From: Marinobacter gelidimuriae
GTDB taxonomy: Bacteria > Pseudomonadota > Gammaproteobacteria > Pseudomonadales > Oleiphilaceae
Assembly (NCBI RefSeq): GCF_000372805.1
Contig: NZ_KB889919.1
Span: 1-64,000, forward strand
Length of the DNA: 64,000 nt
Direction of reading: 5' to 3'
The position numbers and the translations under genes were made by a program. This document shows, piece after piece, positions 34,733-45,160 of this stretch; position 1 is the stretch's first letter, and each line of letters begins with the position of its first letter. The notes under the pieces are model-generated. The model ran no database searches and had not been told where the DNA came from. It saw only the letters and a list, made by a program, of their open reading frames with translations.

Positions 34733-36061
34733 CTACAAAATATAGCGGCTTAAATCTTCGTCTTCCGCCAGTTTGCCCAGCTTTTCCTCGACGTACTCGG
34801 CGGTCACTTCGAATTGTTCCGTCACCTTGTCGCCGGCATCGAATGACAGGCTTTCCAGCAGTCTTTCCAACATGGTGTGCAAACGCCGCGCGCCGATATT
34901 TTCGGTGTTCTCGTTCACTTTCCACGCCACTTCGGCCAAGCGGGTGATGGCGTCGTCGGTAAAGCTGAGTTTCAGGCCTTCGGCGCCCATCAAGGCTTCG
35001 TATTGCTGCACCAGCGAAGCATCCGGCTCGGTCAGAATTCGCTTGAAATCGTTTGGCGTCAGCGGATGCAGTTCTACCCGAATCGGCAGGCGGCCCTGCA
35101 GCTCCGGAATCAAGTCTGACGGCTTGGTCAGGTGGAAGGCTCCAGAGGCGATAAACAGGATGTGATCAGTGCGAATAGCGCCGTACTTGGTGGTGACAGT
35201 GCTGCCTTCAATCAGCGGCAGAAGGTCACGCTGAACGCCCTCGCGGGACACATCCGAGGAGGTGTTTTCAGAGCGCTTGGCCACTTTGTCGATTTCATCC
35301 AGAAACACGATGCCGTTTTGCTCAACAGCCTGTACCGCTTTCTGTTTGATTTCTTCTTCGTTCACCAGCTTGGCGGCTTCTTCGTCTTTCACCCGGCGCA
35401 GGGCATCGGCCACCCGCATCTTGCGGGTTTTGCGCTTGTCCTGGGACATATTGGCAAACATGCTTTGCAGCTGGTTGGTCATTTCTTCCATGCCCGGCGG
35501 CGCCATGATTTCAACGCCGGCGCTGCTGTTGCGCAGATCAATCTCGATTTCTTTGTCGTCTAGCTCGCCTTCCCGCAGTTTTTTACGGAACATCTGGTGG
35601 GTGGCCGAATCTTCCTTCGGCTTGCTGTCTTCTTTGACATCCCGTGCCGGTGGCAGCAGCGCGTCCAGAATGCGATCTTCCGCGGCGTCCAGAGCGCTGT
35701 TTTCGTGGCGCTTCATTTCCTGCTCACGCAGCATTTTCACGGCCATATCAGCCAGGTCACGAATGATGGAATCAACATCGCGACCGACATAACCCACCTC
35801 GGTAAATTTGGTCGCTTCCACTTTCAAAAAGGGTGCGTCCGCCAGTTTGGCCAGGCGCCGGGCAATTTCGGTTTTACCGACACCGGTGGGGCCAATCATC
35901 AGAATATTCTTGGGGCTGATTTCTTCACGCAGCTCGTCGTTGAGCTGCATCCGGCGCCAGCGATTGCGCAGGGCAATGGCTACCGCGCGCTTGGCTTCCT
36001 GCTGGCCAACAATGTGTTTGTCCAGTTCGAGGACAATTTCTCTGGGAGTCAGTGCAGACAT
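34733..36061 (-). CDS. hslU: ATP-dependent protease ATPase subunit HslU
   Basis: A 442-residue AAA+ unfoldase that feeds proteins to the HslV peptidase. Walker A is GPTGVGKT at residues 57-64, followed by the inserted I domain, Walker B FLDEIDKV, and the conserved C-terminal tail ending LSRYIL, which activates HslV. The length equals that of E. coli (443). It is downstream of hslV with 12 bases between, the usual operon. Confidence 0.97.
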   Translation of the reverse strand: MSALTPREIVLELDKHIVGQQEAKRAVAIALRNRWRRMQLNDELREEISPKNILMIGPTGVGKTEIARRLAKLADAPFLKVEATKFTEVGYVGRDVDSIIRDLADMAVKMLREQEMKRHENSALDAAEDRILDALLPPARDVKEDSKPKEDSATHQMFRKKLREGELDDKEIEIDLRNSSAGVEIMAPPGMEEMTNQLQSMFANMSQDKRKTRKMRVADALRRVKDEEAAKLVNEEEIKQKAVQAVEQNGIVFLDEIDKVAKRSENTSSDVSREGVQRDLLPLIEGSTVTTKYGAIRTDHILFIASGAFHLTKPSDLIPELQGRLPIRVELHPLTPNDFKRILTEPDASLVQQYEALMGAEGLKLSFTDDAITRLAEVAWKVNENTENIGARRLHTMLERLLESLSFDAGDKVTEQFEVTAEYVEEKLGKLAEDEDLSRYIL

Positions 36062-36073
36062 GATCGCTCCGGC

Positions 36074-36604
36074 TTAATCGTTGGCAGAAAGCACTTCAAT
36101 GGTGCGATTCTGGTTGGTGTAAATACAGATGTCAGCCGCTATGATCAGGCCTTTTTCGGTAATCTCGCGGGCACTCATGGTGGTGTTCTCTAACAGCGCG
36201 CGGGCAGATGCCTGGGCGAAAGGGCCGCCGGAACCAATGGCAATCAGGCCCATTTCTGGCTCTATAACATCGCCGTTACCGGTGATGATGAGTGAGGCGG
36301 TTTTATCGGCCACCGCCAGCAGGGCCTCCAGTTTTCGTAACGCCCGGTCTGATCGCCAGTCTTTGGCCAGCTCCACCGCGGCGCGGGTCAGGTTGCCCTG
36401 GTGTTTTTCCAGCTGCGCTTCGAAGCGCTCGAACAAGGTGAACGCATCGGCGGTACCCCCGGCAAAGCCCGCTAAAACCTGGCCGTTGTGCAAACGGCGC
36501 ACTTTGCGGGCGTTGCCCTTCATTACGGTATTGCCAAGGGACACCTGGCCGTCACCGCCCATGGTGACTTCGTCGTCGCGGCGTACGGAAAGTATGGTGG
36601 TCAT
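36074..36604 (-). CDS. hslV: ATP-dependent protease peptidase subunit HslV
   Basis: A 176-residue threonine peptidase that forms a double hexamer. The sequence begins [13 protein letters not shown]; the initiator Met is removed to expose the catalytic Thr. GDGQVSLG, the helix KVRRLHNG and the GSGGPFAQA block are all present. Co-transcribed with hslU and probably with the SPOR and argS genes upstream. Confidence 0.96.
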   Translation of the reverse strand: MTTILSVRRDDEVTMGGDGQVSLGNTVMKGNARKVRRLHNGQVLAGFAGGTADAFTLFERFEAQLEKHQGNLTRAAVELAKDWRSDRALRKLEALLAVADKTASLIITGNGDVIEPEMGLIAIGSGGPFAQASARALLENTTMSAREITEKGLIIAADICIYTNQNRTIEVLSAND

Positions 36605-36722
36605 GTGGGCTCCAGTTGCCTGATCGAATGTGTTAGCGCAGTTATGGAGGCAGCGCCGCGATTTTCAAGGCAGAGCGTTCAGCACTCAGTTTTAGATTTA
36701 CGCATCAGGAGCAAAAGAGACT

Positions 36723-37316
36723 CTAGCCCTTTTTGGGGATTTTCCGCACCAGCGGCTGAATGCTGATAGACACCAACTTGTCCACGGCAGCGTTCATTTG
36801 GCTGCGGGATGTGAACGGGCCTACATTCACCCGATACCAGACATTGCCTTCTTCCAGGTCGATTTTCTGCACCGCTGCGCGCAGACCCTGGAAAGCGATT
36901 TGGGCGCGCTGTCGTTCGGCGTCTTCGGCCTTGCGAAACGAACCGGACTGCAGCAGGTAATCGACTTGCGGGCGGCCTGGGCCAGGCGTGTATTCATCCA
37001 CCGTGGACGGCATTACCTCGGTTTCTGGCAGCATTTCGTAAAAACGGAATTGGGGTTTGGCGATTTCCGGTTGTATCAGCGCCGGCGTTTTGGCCGGTGC
37101 CTTCTGCACGGTGGGCGCCGCGTCTTTGGCGGGTGCCTCGCTGCCAGGCAAGCTGTTCAGGTACACAATAAAGCCGATGAAACCGCCCACAGCCGCCAGT
37201 GCCAATACCGATTTCATCGACAGGCTACCGTGTTGAGCCCGGGCCGGCTTGCCCGGCTTTTGACGAGGCGTAGTGGCCTGGTTGGGTGACGATTTGCGGG
37301 CGTAGTCTCGCGGCAT
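36723..37316 (-). CDS. SPOR-domain protein, FtsN-like
   Basis: A 197-residue bitopic inner-membrane protein. A positively charged cytosolic N-terminus (MPRDYARKSSPNQ) is followed by one membrane helix (about residues 34-50), a proline/alanine-rich periplasmic linker, and a C-terminal SPOR domain (VDYLLQSGSFRKAEDAERQRA to the end) that binds denuded peptidoglycan at the septum. The position between argS and hslV matches Pseudomonas PA5052, which is regarded as FtsN-like. It lies eight bases after argS. Confidence 0.88.
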   Translation of the reverse strand: MPRDYARKSSPNQATTPRQKPGKPARAQHGSLSMKSVLALAAVGGFIGFIVYLNSLPGSEAPAKDAAPTVQKAPAKTPALIQPEIAKPQFRFYEMLPETEVMPSTVDEYTPGPGRPQVDYLLQSGSFRKAEDAERQRAQIAFQGLRAAVQKIDLEEGNVWYRVNVGPFTSRSQMNAAVDKLVSISIQPLVRKIPKKG

Positions 37317-37324
37317 TTTTTTGG

Positions 37325-39010
37325 TTACATCTCTTCCGGAGCGCTAACGCCCAGCAGGCCCAGGCCATTTTCGATCACCTGGCGTACGGCCAGGTACAAG
37401 CTGATGCGGGCATCGCGCAGGGCGGTGTCTTCAATCAGCACCTTGTGGGCGTTGTAATAGCTGTGGAATAGGCCGGCCAATTCCCGCAGGTACTGGCTCA
37501 GGGTGTGGGGCTCGCGCTGGGCAGCGGAGCTGGCAACCAGCTCTGGATATTTTGCCAGCTGGTTGGCCAGTTCTTTTTCTTCATCCAGCGTCAGCAGAGT
37601 CAGGTCGCCTACGCATTCGTGACGGCCACGCTGCACGCCTTCGACAGCCAGCTTGCGCAACACGCTGCAAATGCGGGCGTGAGCGTACTGGATGTAATAC
37701 ACCGGGTTTTCGTTGGTTTGCGAGCGCGCAAGATCAATGTCAAAGGTCAGCTGGGAATCCACTCGCCGCGCGGCCAGGAAGAAACGGGTGGCGTCGCGGC
37801 CTACTTCGTCAATCAGGTCGCTGAGGGTGACATAGCTGCCCGCGCGCTTGGAGATTTTCACCTCTTCACCGCCGCGGATCACCATCACCATCTGGTGCAG
37901 CACATAATCGGGCCAGTCTTTTGGAATACCGACATTCAACGCCTGCAAACCGGCGCGAACCCGGGTAACGGTTGAATGGTGGTCGGCGCCCTGTTCGTTA
38001 ATAACCGTGCTGAAACCGCGCTGCCACTTGTCCAGATGATAGGCAACATCCGGCAGAAAGTAGGTGTAGCCGCCGTCGGTTTTGCGCATAACCCGATCTT
38101 TGTCGTCGCCAAATTCGGTGGTTTTCAGCCACAGGGCGCCGCCGTCTTCGTAGGTGTAGCCGTTTTCCTGCAGGCGCTTTACGGTGGCTTCAACCTTGCC
38201 GTCGTCATACAGCGAAGATTCCAGAAAATACACGTCGAATTCGACGCCAAAGGCTTTCAGATCAGAATCTTGCTCGCGGCGCAGATAGGCCACGGCAAAA
38301 TTCGTGATGGCTTCAAGGTTGTTCGGCTCGGCCTCGCCGGTTACCGAGCGGTCGTCTGCCGTAATCGTCTTGCCAGCCAGATAGGCTTCGGCCACGTCGG
38401 TAATATAGTCACCGCGGTAGCCATTTTCGGGCCAGCTTTCGTGGTCCGGTGTCAGGCCTTTTACCCGGGCCTGAACGGACAGCCCCAGGTTGTTGATCTG
38501 GGCGCCAGCGTCGTTGTAATAAAACTCGCGGGTAACCTGATAGCCGTTGGCATCCAGTAGCCGACAAATGCAGTCACCGATTGCAGCACCACGGCCGTGG
38601 CCCACGTGCAAAGGGCCGGTGGGGTTGGCGGAAACAAACTCTACCTGGACTTTTTCGCCCTTGCCGCTTTGGTTGCAGCCAAAGTTTTCAGCCTGTTCCA
38701 GTGCCGTATTCACAACGCCAAAGGCGCTGGCCGTACTCATGAAAAAGTTGATAAAACCCGGCCCGGCAATCTCCACTTTGTCGACCGCTGCACTGGCCGG
38801 CAAGTTGGCCACCAGCGCCTCCGCCAGTTTGCGCGGCGCACAGCCGGCAGACTTGGCCGCCACCAGCGCAATGTTACACGCGTAATCGCCGTGGGATTTG
38901 TCTTTGGTGTTGCCAATCTGTGGCGTGTAGGTCTGGTCGGCAGGCAGCGTGCCTTTTGATTGAAGGGCAGCCAGCGCGGACTGGAGCAGGTCGGAAACGA
39001 TCTCTTTCAT
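37325..39010 (-). CDS. argS: Arginyl-tRNA synthetase
   Basis: A 561-residue class I synthetase. The HIGH-type motif is PLHVGHGRG, the KMSKS counterpart is KISKRAG, and the C-terminal anticodon-binding helical domain includes [19 protein letters not shown]. The start at complement 39010 ([10 protein letters not shown]) is preferred over the longer frame. Two leftward terminators lie immediately upstream, so argS must have its own promoter in the short space between them and the start. Confidence 0.97.
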   Translation of the reverse strand: MKEIVSDLLQSALAALQSKGTLPADQTYTPQIGNTKDKSHGDYACNIALVAAKSAGCAPRKLAEALVANLPASAAVDKVEIAGPGFINFFMSTASAFGVVNTALEQAENFGCNQSGKGEKVQVEFVSANPTGPLHVGHGRGAAIGDCICRLLDANGYQVTREFYYNDAGAQINNLGLSVQARVKGLTPDHESWPENGYRGDYITDVAEAYLAGKTITADDRSVTGEAEPNNLEAITNFAVAYLRREQDSDLKAFGVEFDVYFLESSLYDDGKVEATVKRLQENGYTYEDGGALWLKTTEFGDDKDRVMRKTDGGYTYFLPDVAYHLDKWQRGFSTVINEQGADHHSTVTRVRAGLQALNVGIPKDWPDYVLHQMVMVIRGGEEVKISKRAGSYVTLSDLIDEVGRDATRFFLAARRVDSQLTFDIDLARSQTNENPVYYIQYAHARICSVLRKLAVEGVQRGRHECVGDLTLLTLDEEKELANQLAKYPELVASSAAQREPHTLSQYLRELAGLFHSYYNAHKVLIEDTALRDARISLYLAVRQVIENGLGLLGVSAPEEM

Positions 39011-39052
39011 GCTGTTGAGTGGCTCGGGTTGACAAAATGAGGAGGCGGCAAG

Positions 39053-39083
39053 CAAAAACGCCCACCGAGAATTCGATGGGCGC
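39053..39083 (-). terminator. Leftward rho-independent terminator upstream of argS
   Basis: CGCCCA and TGGGCG (with a further CGA/TCG pair) form a stem, followed on the minus strand by TTTTT. It would stop transcripts entering argS from the right. Confidence 0.65.
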
Positions 39084-39110
39084 TATTATCACGGAAACTC
39101 GTTTTGTAAG

Positions 39111-39137
39111 CAAAAAGCCCGGCGCGAGGCCGGGCTA
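39111..39137 (-). terminator. Leftward terminator of the Ig-like adhesin remnant
   Basis: AGCCCGGC and GCCGGGCT flank a short loop, with a T-run on the minus strand. It begins seven bases after the adhesin stop codon and was probably its terminator. Confidence 0.8.
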
Positions 39138-39143
39138 TACGAA

Positions 39144-39510
39144 TCACTGCCAGGTGTCAGTCTCGAGCTTGGTTTCTGAAGCGCCGTCGTCTGGAGTTTG
39201 TACGGTCACCGACAGCTCTATAGAGCCTTGTCGTTGATTCTATGATCCCGGTGCTATCATCAGCCAATCGACCGTTTGTTGAGGCCGTTATAATCGCATA
39301 AGGCCCGTCAGTTTTCAGACTCTCCCATGAAACGCTGCAGCGCCCATCTGTGACTACGCAGTCTGGATCGATAGATCCTTGATCCGTTTGGAAGTTGACG
39401 TATGTGTTGCCACGAATCCTGTTGCCATTCTTATCTGCAACGTAAAGCGTAAGGCCAGGTTGAACGCCGTTTATCCCTTGGGTATTTGGTGAAAAGTTCT
39501 CTGAACGGCG
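39144..39510 (-). pseudogene. Ig-like-domain (invasin/Big-type) surface protein, C-terminal remnant
   Basis: On the minus strand one frame reads GVQPGLTLYVADKNGNRIRG, then VNFQTDQGSIDPDC, TDGRCSVSWES and YAIITASTNGRLA. This is the typical pattern of bacterial Ig-like repeats with a paired-cysteine loop. Near 39233 the frame shifts and continues as SIELSVTVQTPDDGASETKLE to a TGA at 39144. Upstream the frame is closed by a TGA, and no signal peptide or other repeats remain. It is a broken tail of a long surface protein. It fills most of the 639-base gap between mdh and argS. Confidence 0.65.
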
Positions 39511-39542
39511 AGGTCACGTGACCTTAATAAAGGTAGAAAATG

Positions 39543-39582
39543 AAAAACACCCACACTCGTTAACCGAATGCGGGTGTTAAAA
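39543..39582 (-). terminator. Leftward terminator of mdh
   Basis: AACACCC and GGGTGTT form the stem of a long hairpin (with an inner CG/TTAA/CG part). The minus strand shows TTTTT after it. It lies about 70 bases after the mdh stop. Confidence 0.75.
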
Positions 39583-39649
39583 ACGTTGGCGCCCTGTTGA
39601 TTTTATAGGAGATCAGGACGACAGGAACACTTGGCGGCCTATAACCGAT

Positions 39650-40732
39650 TCAATCGGTCTTAACGACTATCGGTTCGGCACGCAGGCATTCATCATCAAT
39701 CTCATTAACCAGGCCAGCGCGATTAAACGGATCACTCATACGAGCCGCCGTTTCAGCTGGCAGCAGGTGATCAATCGCCGCTCGCTCTTCCAGCAATTCC
39801 GCTTCAGATACTTTCATACGCTCTTTTGAAAAATCATTCAGCTCAAGACCCTGAACAATCTCATAACGGCCATAGTTACAGCGTACCGGGAAGGAATAGA
39901 TAATACCGGTGGCGACACCGTAACTGCCATCACTGGGAATGGCCATGCTGACCCACTCTTCGCCTGTGCCTAATGCCCAGCTACGCATATGGGCAATCGC
40001 GGCCTGCGCTGCCGAGGCAGCACTGGAGGCACCGCGCGCATTAATGATAGCCGCGCCTCGCTTTTGCACCAGCGGGATAAATGAATCTTTGTACCAATCT
40101 TCATCAATCAACGACAGAACAGAGTCACCATGCACAGAGGCGTGATGCAGATCAGGGTATTGCGTCGCAGAGTGATTACCCCAGATAGTGACACCGATCA
40201 CTTCCATCACACTCTTGCCCAAACGGTTCGCCAAAATACCTTTAGCACGCTGATGATCAAGGCGTGTCATGGCTGTGAATCGGCCTGGATCAAGATCAGG
40301 GGCATTGCGGCTGGCAATGAGCGCATTAGTATTAGCGGGGTTGCCCACCACCAACACGCGCACATCAGGGTTAGCGAAGTCATTCAATGCTTTACCCTGC
40401 ACGGAGAAGATCGCAGCATTCGCTGTTAACAAGTCACCACGTTCCATGCCTGGCCCACGAGGACGTGCACCTACCAGCAAGGCATAATGAACACCCTTGA
40501 AACCCTCTTCAGGATTATCGTGAATGCTAACTTGTTGTAGCAGCGGGAAAGCGCAATCTTCGAGCTCCATGGCAACGCCACGCAGCGCTTTCATTGCCTG
40601 AGGAATTTCGACTAACTGCAAAATTACGGGTTGATCGTCACCGAGCATTTCGCCAGCAGCAATCTTGAATAATAGTGAATAGGCAATATTGCCAGCGGCT
40701 CCTGTTACGGTAACTCTAATGGCTGGTTTCAC
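39650..40732 (-). CDS. mdh: Malate dehydrogenase
   Basis: An NAD-dependent cytosolic malate dehydrogenase of the cytoplasmic-like type: [19 protein letters not shown], the VGNPANTN and [11 protein letters not shown] blocks, and catalytic histidine in [12 protein letters not shown]. It interconverts malate and oxaloacetate in the TCA cycle. At 360 residues it is about 30 longer than usual; the extra part is a C-terminal tail after AIDHLLP, rich in acidic residues. Base use looks less GC-rich than in argS and priA. In Pseudomonas argS and priA are adjacent, so mdh with the adhesin remnant looks like an insertion. Confidence 0.93.
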   Translation of the reverse strand: MKPAIRVTVTGAAGNIAYSLLFKIAAGEMLGDDQPVILQLVEIPQAMKALRGVAMELEDCAFPLLQQVSIHDNPEEGFKGVHYALLVGARPRGPGMERGDLLTANAAIFSVQGKALNDFANPDVRVLVVGNPANTNALIASRNAPDLDPGRFTAMTRLDHQRAKGILANRLGKSVMEVIGVTIWGNHSATQYPDLHHASVHGDSVLSLIDEDWYKDSFIPLVQKRGAAIINARGASSAASAAQAAIAHMRSWALGTGEEWVSMAIPSDGSYGVATGIIYSFPVRCNYGRYEIVQGLELNDFSKERMKVSEAELLEERAAIDHLLPAETAARMSDPFNRAGLVNEIDDECLRAEPIVVKTD

Positions 40733-40946
40733 ACGGCTTCTCCTTGATTTGGAAATGACGGATTTGGAACGTCTTTTTTATGCTCACCTGCCCTGTAATC
40801 ACATAGGTCGAGTCGGTGAGGAAATGAAATATAGGAAGCGCTTAGGGGTCCATAACACGTGCGCTATTACGTGCAGCTCGACACATTCTACCAGTTAAAA
40901 GCGGGTAGGCACGAGTGGATTCGAATCACCCTCGAATCAGAACCTC

Positions 40947-43121
40947 TTAGCCTGTTTCCTGAGGATCCACATCAATCATCCATTTGGCCCCTTTGGGGAA
41001 TCTTTGCCCTTCAAGAGTCTGGCAAATATTGGTCAGCAGCATATTGAGCCGTTTCCGGTTATCTGTATTCAGTACCAGTTGCGCGCGATGCCTGTCAGCC
41101 CGGCGTGCGATCAACGCGGGGAGCGGGCCCCAGACTTCGATACCAGGCGCGTTAACGAGTGGTTTTATGCTGTCCAGGATTTGCAGGCTTTGTTCCATCG
41201 TGTCTGCCTCGGCCCGAAAGATCGCCATGGAGCGAAAAGGCGGGAACTGGCCGGCTTCGCGTTCCTCAAGGAGCTGGTCTGCCATATCAAGATAGTGGCC
41301 ATGGCAGAGTGTTCTGAGGAGAGGGTGGTCGCTGTGGCAGGTTTGTACTAGCACCTTGCCGGGTTTTGATCCTCGTCCGCCCCGGCCGCTTACCTGAAGC
41401 AGTGTCTGTATCAATTGTTCAGGCGCCCTGAAGTCGACACTGAAGAGTCCGCCGTCTGCATTGATAACGACGACCAGAGTCACGTTCGGGAAGTCGTGGC
41501 CTTTGGCCAGCATCTGGGTTCCAACGAGTATGCAGGGTTTTCCGCTGTTGACCTGTTTCAGAATGTTTTGAATGCTGCCCCTTCGTTGTGTGCTGTCGCG
41601 ATCGACGCGAACGATCGGCGTATCCGGAAACCTGGCGGCGAGGATGTCCTCGGTTTGCTCTGTGCCTTGGCCGATCGGTTTGAAAGCCTCACTGTTGCAT
41701 TTCGGGCAGGTTTCGGTCGCCGCAGTCTGGTAATCACAATGGTGGCACCGCATCGCCCGGTCGCGGCGATGATAGGTAAGGCGTGTGTCGCAGCGCGGGC
41801 ACTCCACCATATGGCCGCAGTCAAAACACATCATGACCGGCGCAAAGCCCCGGCGGTTTACGAACACCAGTGCCTGGCTGCCACTGTCCAGGGTTTGCCG
41901 GATCGACTGCAGGGCAGGCCGCGAAAGCCCGCCTTCAAGTGGTCGGCTGCGTATATCCAGCAGGCTGATTGTCGGAGGCAGCGCTTCGCCTGCACGCTCT
42001 TCAAGCCGGATGAGCTGATATTTGCCGCCCAGAGCATTGTGATAGGACTCCAGCGAAGGCGTGGCCGAGCCCAGAATAACCGGGCAACGATTCAGGTGAG
42101 CCCGGTAAACCGCTACGTCCCGCCCTGAGTAACGAAAACCCTCGCCTTGTTTGTAAGAGCTATCGTGCTCTTCGTCTACGATCAGCGCTTTCAGCGAGGT
42201 AAAAGGAAGGAGCACGGCCGAGCGTGTGCCAATGAGAATAACCGGCTCGCCGTTGCGGATTTTCAACCAGGCGCTCAGGCGTTCGCTGTCATTGAGGGCC
42301 GAGTGCCACACCAGGATGCGTTCGCCGAAATAGCGTTGAAAGCGGGCAACGGTCTGCGGCGTAAGGTTTATTTCCGGAACCAGTACCAGTGCCTGATCTT
42401 TGGATGAGAGGTTCTGTTTAAGATAGTGCAGATAGATTTCTGTCTTGCCGCTCCCAGTGATGCCGTATAAAAGGGAGGCGCTGAAACCGACCTCTGGCAG
42501 TGGGAGCTGAGAGGCTGCCTCGAGTTGTGCTGGTGATAGCTCCGGGGCCGCTATAGTTTCTTTATGATGCTGGGTCTGGGGGCTTTCGTTCGCCGGTAAT
42601 GCCGCCCGGATCAATTCCTTGTCACTTAGTGCTTTCAGCTGCGGGCGGGTGAACCCAGCCCTTATGATGTCGCTGCCTTTTGCACCTTGCTCATGCTGTG
42701 CAAGCCAGTCCAGCAGGGTCTTCTGCTTGTGGGCGTTTGCCGGCAGTGCAACGCCGCTGCCGCAGACCTGCCACCAGTCCTCCACTTTTTCCGTGGCTGG
42801 TCGGCCTCGTCGCAATGCGGGTGGCAACGCTGTGAACAGACACTCCCCCAGCGGATGCTGGTAATAGTCGCTGGCCCAGCTCAGAAGCTGAAAGGTTTCG
42901 TCCGGCAGGGCAGGCCAGTCTTCCAGTGCATTGTGGATAGGTTTGAGAGTGATGCCTGCTGGCGGTTCAATGTCAATTTCCACGACCAGGCCGATTGCCT
43001 GCTGGCGCCCAAAAGGGATCTTTACGCGCTGGCCGGGCTTTACGGTGAGCCCTTCGGGCACAAGGTAATCAAAGAGCCTTCTGAGCGGCCGGTTCAGCGC
43101 AATACGGGCTGTGGATAGCAC
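40947..43121 (-). CDS. priA: Primosomal protein N' (replication restart helicase)
   Basis: A 724-residue superfamily 2 helicase that reloads the replisome at stalled forks. It has an N-terminal 3'-DNA-binding domain, Walker A GITGSGKTE, the DEEH box VDEEHDSSYKQ, and the zinc-binding cysteine cluster CFDCGHMVECPRCD with CHHCD and CPKCN. A helicase C domain ends VDPQETG. It is divergent from rpmE, as in Pseudomonas. Confidence 0.96.
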   Translation of the reverse strand: MLSTARIALNRPLRRLFDYLVPEGLTVKPGQRVKIPFGRQQAIGLVVEIDIEPPAGITLKPIHNALEDWPALPDETFQLLSWASDYYQHPLGECLFTALPPALRRGRPATEKVEDWWQVCGSGVALPANAHKQKTLLDWLAQHEQGAKGSDIIRAGFTRPQLKALSDKELIRAALPANESPQTQHHKETIAAPELSPAQLEAASQLPLPEVGFSASLLYGITGSGKTEIYLHYLKQNLSSKDQALVLVPEINLTPQTVARFQRYFGERILVWHSALNDSERLSAWLKIRNGEPVILIGTRSAVLLPFTSLKALIVDEEHDSSYKQGEGFRYSGRDVAVYRAHLNRCPVILGSATPSLESYHNALGGKYQLIRLEERAGEALPPTISLLDIRSRPLEGGLSRPALQSIRQTLDSGSQALVFVNRRGFAPVMMCFDCGHMVECPRCDTRLTYHRRDRAMRCHHCDYQTAATETCPKCNSEAFKPIGQGTEQTEDILAARFPDTPIVRVDRDSTQRRGSIQNILKQVNSGKPCILVGTQMLAKGHDFPNVTLVVVINADGGLFSVDFRAPEQLIQTLLQVSGRGGRGSKPGKVLVQTCHSDHPLLRTLCHGHYLDMADQLLEEREAGQFPPFRSMAIFRAEADTMEQSLQILDSIKPLVNAPGIEVWGPLPALIARRADRHRAQLVLNTDNRKRLNMLLTNICQTLEGQRFPKGAKWMIDVDPQETG

Positions 43122-43304
43122 TGAGTGCTCCTCGTGGTAAGGCTTGCCTGACAGGGTAATTGCAAGTAAGATTCGCGATCTGTTTGCGGCAGGGCATGAT
43201 TGTGCCCCGTCTTCTCTATTGATTCAAACATGCGGTGCCTGGCACCAGGGCTATAACGATTGCGCCCCGTGATCAGGTAGCGGCATGACCCAAAGAGGTT
43301 CGCC

Positions 43305-43529
43305 ATGAAAGAAGGTATCCACCCCAAGTACGAAGCCATCACCGCAACCTGCTCCTGCGGTAACGTGATCAAGACCCGCTCTACTATCGGTCACGATCTG
43401 CAGCTTGATGTTTGTTCGCAGTGTCACCCGTTTTACACTGGCAAGCAGAAAGTTATGGACACTGGCGGTCGTATCGACAAATTCCAGAAGCGTTTTGGTG
43501 GTCGTATCGCTGGCGGTAAGAAAGACTGA
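43305..43529 (+). CDS. rpmE: 50S ribosomal protein L31, zinc-binding type
   Basis: A 74-residue ribosomal protein with the four zinc-binding cysteines (C16, C18, C37, C40), so it is the C+ form used when zinc is sufficient. It starts [12 protein letters not shown] with an AAAGAGG site upstream. A strong terminator follows 16 bases after the stop. The 183 bases to priA should hold both promoters. Confidence 0.96.
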   Translation: MKEGIHPKYEAITATCSCGNVIKTRSTIGHDLQLDVCSQCHPFYTGKQKVMDTGGRIDKFQKRFGGRIAGGKKD

Positions 43530-43545
43530 TTTTGTCGCAGAGTTG

Positions 43546-43572
43546 AAAAAAGCGCCTGATGGCGCTTTTTTT
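43546..43572 (+). terminator. rpmE terminator
   Basis: AAAAAAGCGCC and GGCGCTTTTTTT form a stem with a TGAT loop and a T-run, 16 bases after the rpmE stop. The ~195 bases from here to maeB contain no recognisable gene. Confidence 0.9.
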
Positions 43573-43767
43573 GTGTCAGGTCAAAAGTGGTCGTTTAGTA
43601 ATTGGTTGTACGCAATTAGCCGTATTGACTGGTCAGGCTTTGCTCGGCTTTCCCAGTATTTTCCCTTGTCGTTTTGGGGCAGGCGAGCCATAATGTCGAG
43701 CTCCCTCAGGCAGGCTCTTGCCGTCTGGAGGTCTATTACCTTTTAACGTGACAAACGGACAGTGTCA

Positions 43768-45033
43768 ATGTCTCAAGATTTGAAAGAAGCAGCTCTTGAA
43801 TATCATGCCAAGCCGCGTCCTGGAAAGATCAGTGTAGAAATCACCAAGCCGACAGCGACCGCTCGCGACCTTGCTCTCGCATACAGTCCCGGGGTCGCCG
43901 AACCGGCACGTGAGGTCGCGAGAGACCCGGAGAACGCCTACAAGTATACTGCCAAGGGCAACCTTGTGGCCGTTATCTCCAACGGCACTGCGATTCTTGG
44001 TCTGGGTAACCTGGGCCCGCTGGCCAGCAAGCCGGTAATGGAAGGTAAAGGCCTTCTTTTCAAGCGCTTTGCCGGTATCGATGTATTTGATATTGAAGTC
44101 AATTCTGAAAGCCCCCAGGCTTTTATTGAAACCGTTGAACGCATTGCCGATACCTTTGGCGGCATCAACCTCGAAGATATCAAGGCGCCTGAGTGTTTTG
44201 AAATCGAGCGCGCGTTGATTGAAAAGTGCAGCATACCGGTATTCCACGACGATCAGCACGGTACCGCCATTGTAACGGCCGCCGGCATGCTTAACGCGCT
44301 GGAACTGCAGGGCAAGAAAGTCGAAGAAGCCACCATTGTGTGCCTGGGTGCCGGCGCTGCCGCCACTGCCTGCATGAAGCTGTTGATCAGCTGTGGTGCG
44401 CGTTCCGAGAATATCTTTATGCTGGACCGCAAGGGTGTGATCCACTCTGGCCGCGACGATTTGAACCAGTACAAGGCGATGTTCGCCAACGACACTGACA
44501 AGCGCACTCTGGACGACGCCATCGACGGCGCCGATGTGTTTGTGGGTTTGTCTGGCCCGGACTTGCTGAGCGCTGAGCAGCTCAAGAAAATGGCACCTAA
44601 CCCCGTTGTTTTCGCCTGTTCAAATCCGGATCCGGAAATTGATCCGGCAGTTGCTAACGCAGTGCGCGATGATCTGATCATGGCTACTGGCCGCTCAGAT
44701 TACCCTAACCAGGTGAACAACGTGCTGGGCTTCCCCTTCATTTTCCGTGGCGCTCTGGATGTTCGTGCCACAGTGATTAACGAAGAGATGAAGATTGCTG
44801 CGGTAAACGCTATTCGCGAACTGGCCAAAGAGCCGGTGCCCCAGGAAATCTGTGAAGCTTACGGCGCTGACAGCTTCGAATTCGGCAGGAATTACATCAT
44901 TCCGAAGCCGATGGATGTGCGATTGCTGGAAGTGGTTCCGGCGGCTGTTGCCCGTGCAGCGGTTGACAGCGGTGTAGCTCGTAACCCGTACCCGGCGCAT
45001 TACCCGCTTAAATCCATGGGCGATATTATTTAA
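43768..45033 (+). CDS. maeB: NADP-dependent malic enzyme, short form
   Basis: A 421-residue enzyme that decarboxylates malate to pyruvate and makes NADPH. It has [25 protein letters not shown], the dinucleotide site [11 protein letters not shown] and [10 protein letters not shown]. The phosphotransacetylase-like domain of long MaeB proteins is absent. The ATG at 43768 ([10 protein letters not shown]) is preferred over GTG at 43762. Position between rpmE and mrcA equals Pseudomonas PA5046. Confidence 0.94.
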   Translation: MSQDLKEAALEYHAKPRPGKISVEITKPTATARDLALAYSPGVAEPAREVARDPENAYKYTAKGNLVAVISNGTAILGLGNLGPLASKPVMEGKGLLFKRFAGIDVFDIEVNSESPQAFIETVERIADTFGGINLEDIKAPECFEIERALIEKCSIPVFHDDQHGTAIVTAAGMLNALELQGKKVEEATIVCLGAGAAATACMKLLISCGARSENIFMLDRKGVIHSGRDDLNQYKAMFANDTDKRTLDDAIDGADVFVGLSGPDLLSAEQLKKMAPNPVVFACSNPDPEIDPAVANAVRDDLIMATGRSDYPNQVNNVLGFPFIFRGALDVRATVINEEMKIAAVNAIRELAKEPVPQEICEAYGADSFEFGRNYIIPKPMDVRLLEVVPAAVARAAVDSGVARNPYPAHYPLKSMGDII

Positions 45034-45054
45034 TCGACCAGGCGTTAAGCGAAT

Positions 45055-45099
45055 AAAAAACCGGCGGTGCCCATTTAATCAGGCTCCGCCGGTTTTTTT
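45055..45099. terminator. Terminator between maeB and mrcA
   Basis: CCGGCGG and CCGCCGG flank an 18-base loop; A-run on the left and T-run on the right let it work in both directions for the two convergent genes. Confidence 0.85.
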
Positions 45100-45160
45100 G
45101 TGGGCGCTCGGTTCTTCACTAAGGCTAACCACGACACTCAGACCTGCTGCGATCAGTTGC

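Noticed and set aside
40895-40945. tRNA-like T-arm (GATTCGAATC) downstream of priA, a possible tRNA or att site
   Set aside because: Position 53/61 would be an A-C mismatch and no D-arm, anticodon arm or acceptor stem can be drawn; no integrase is near.
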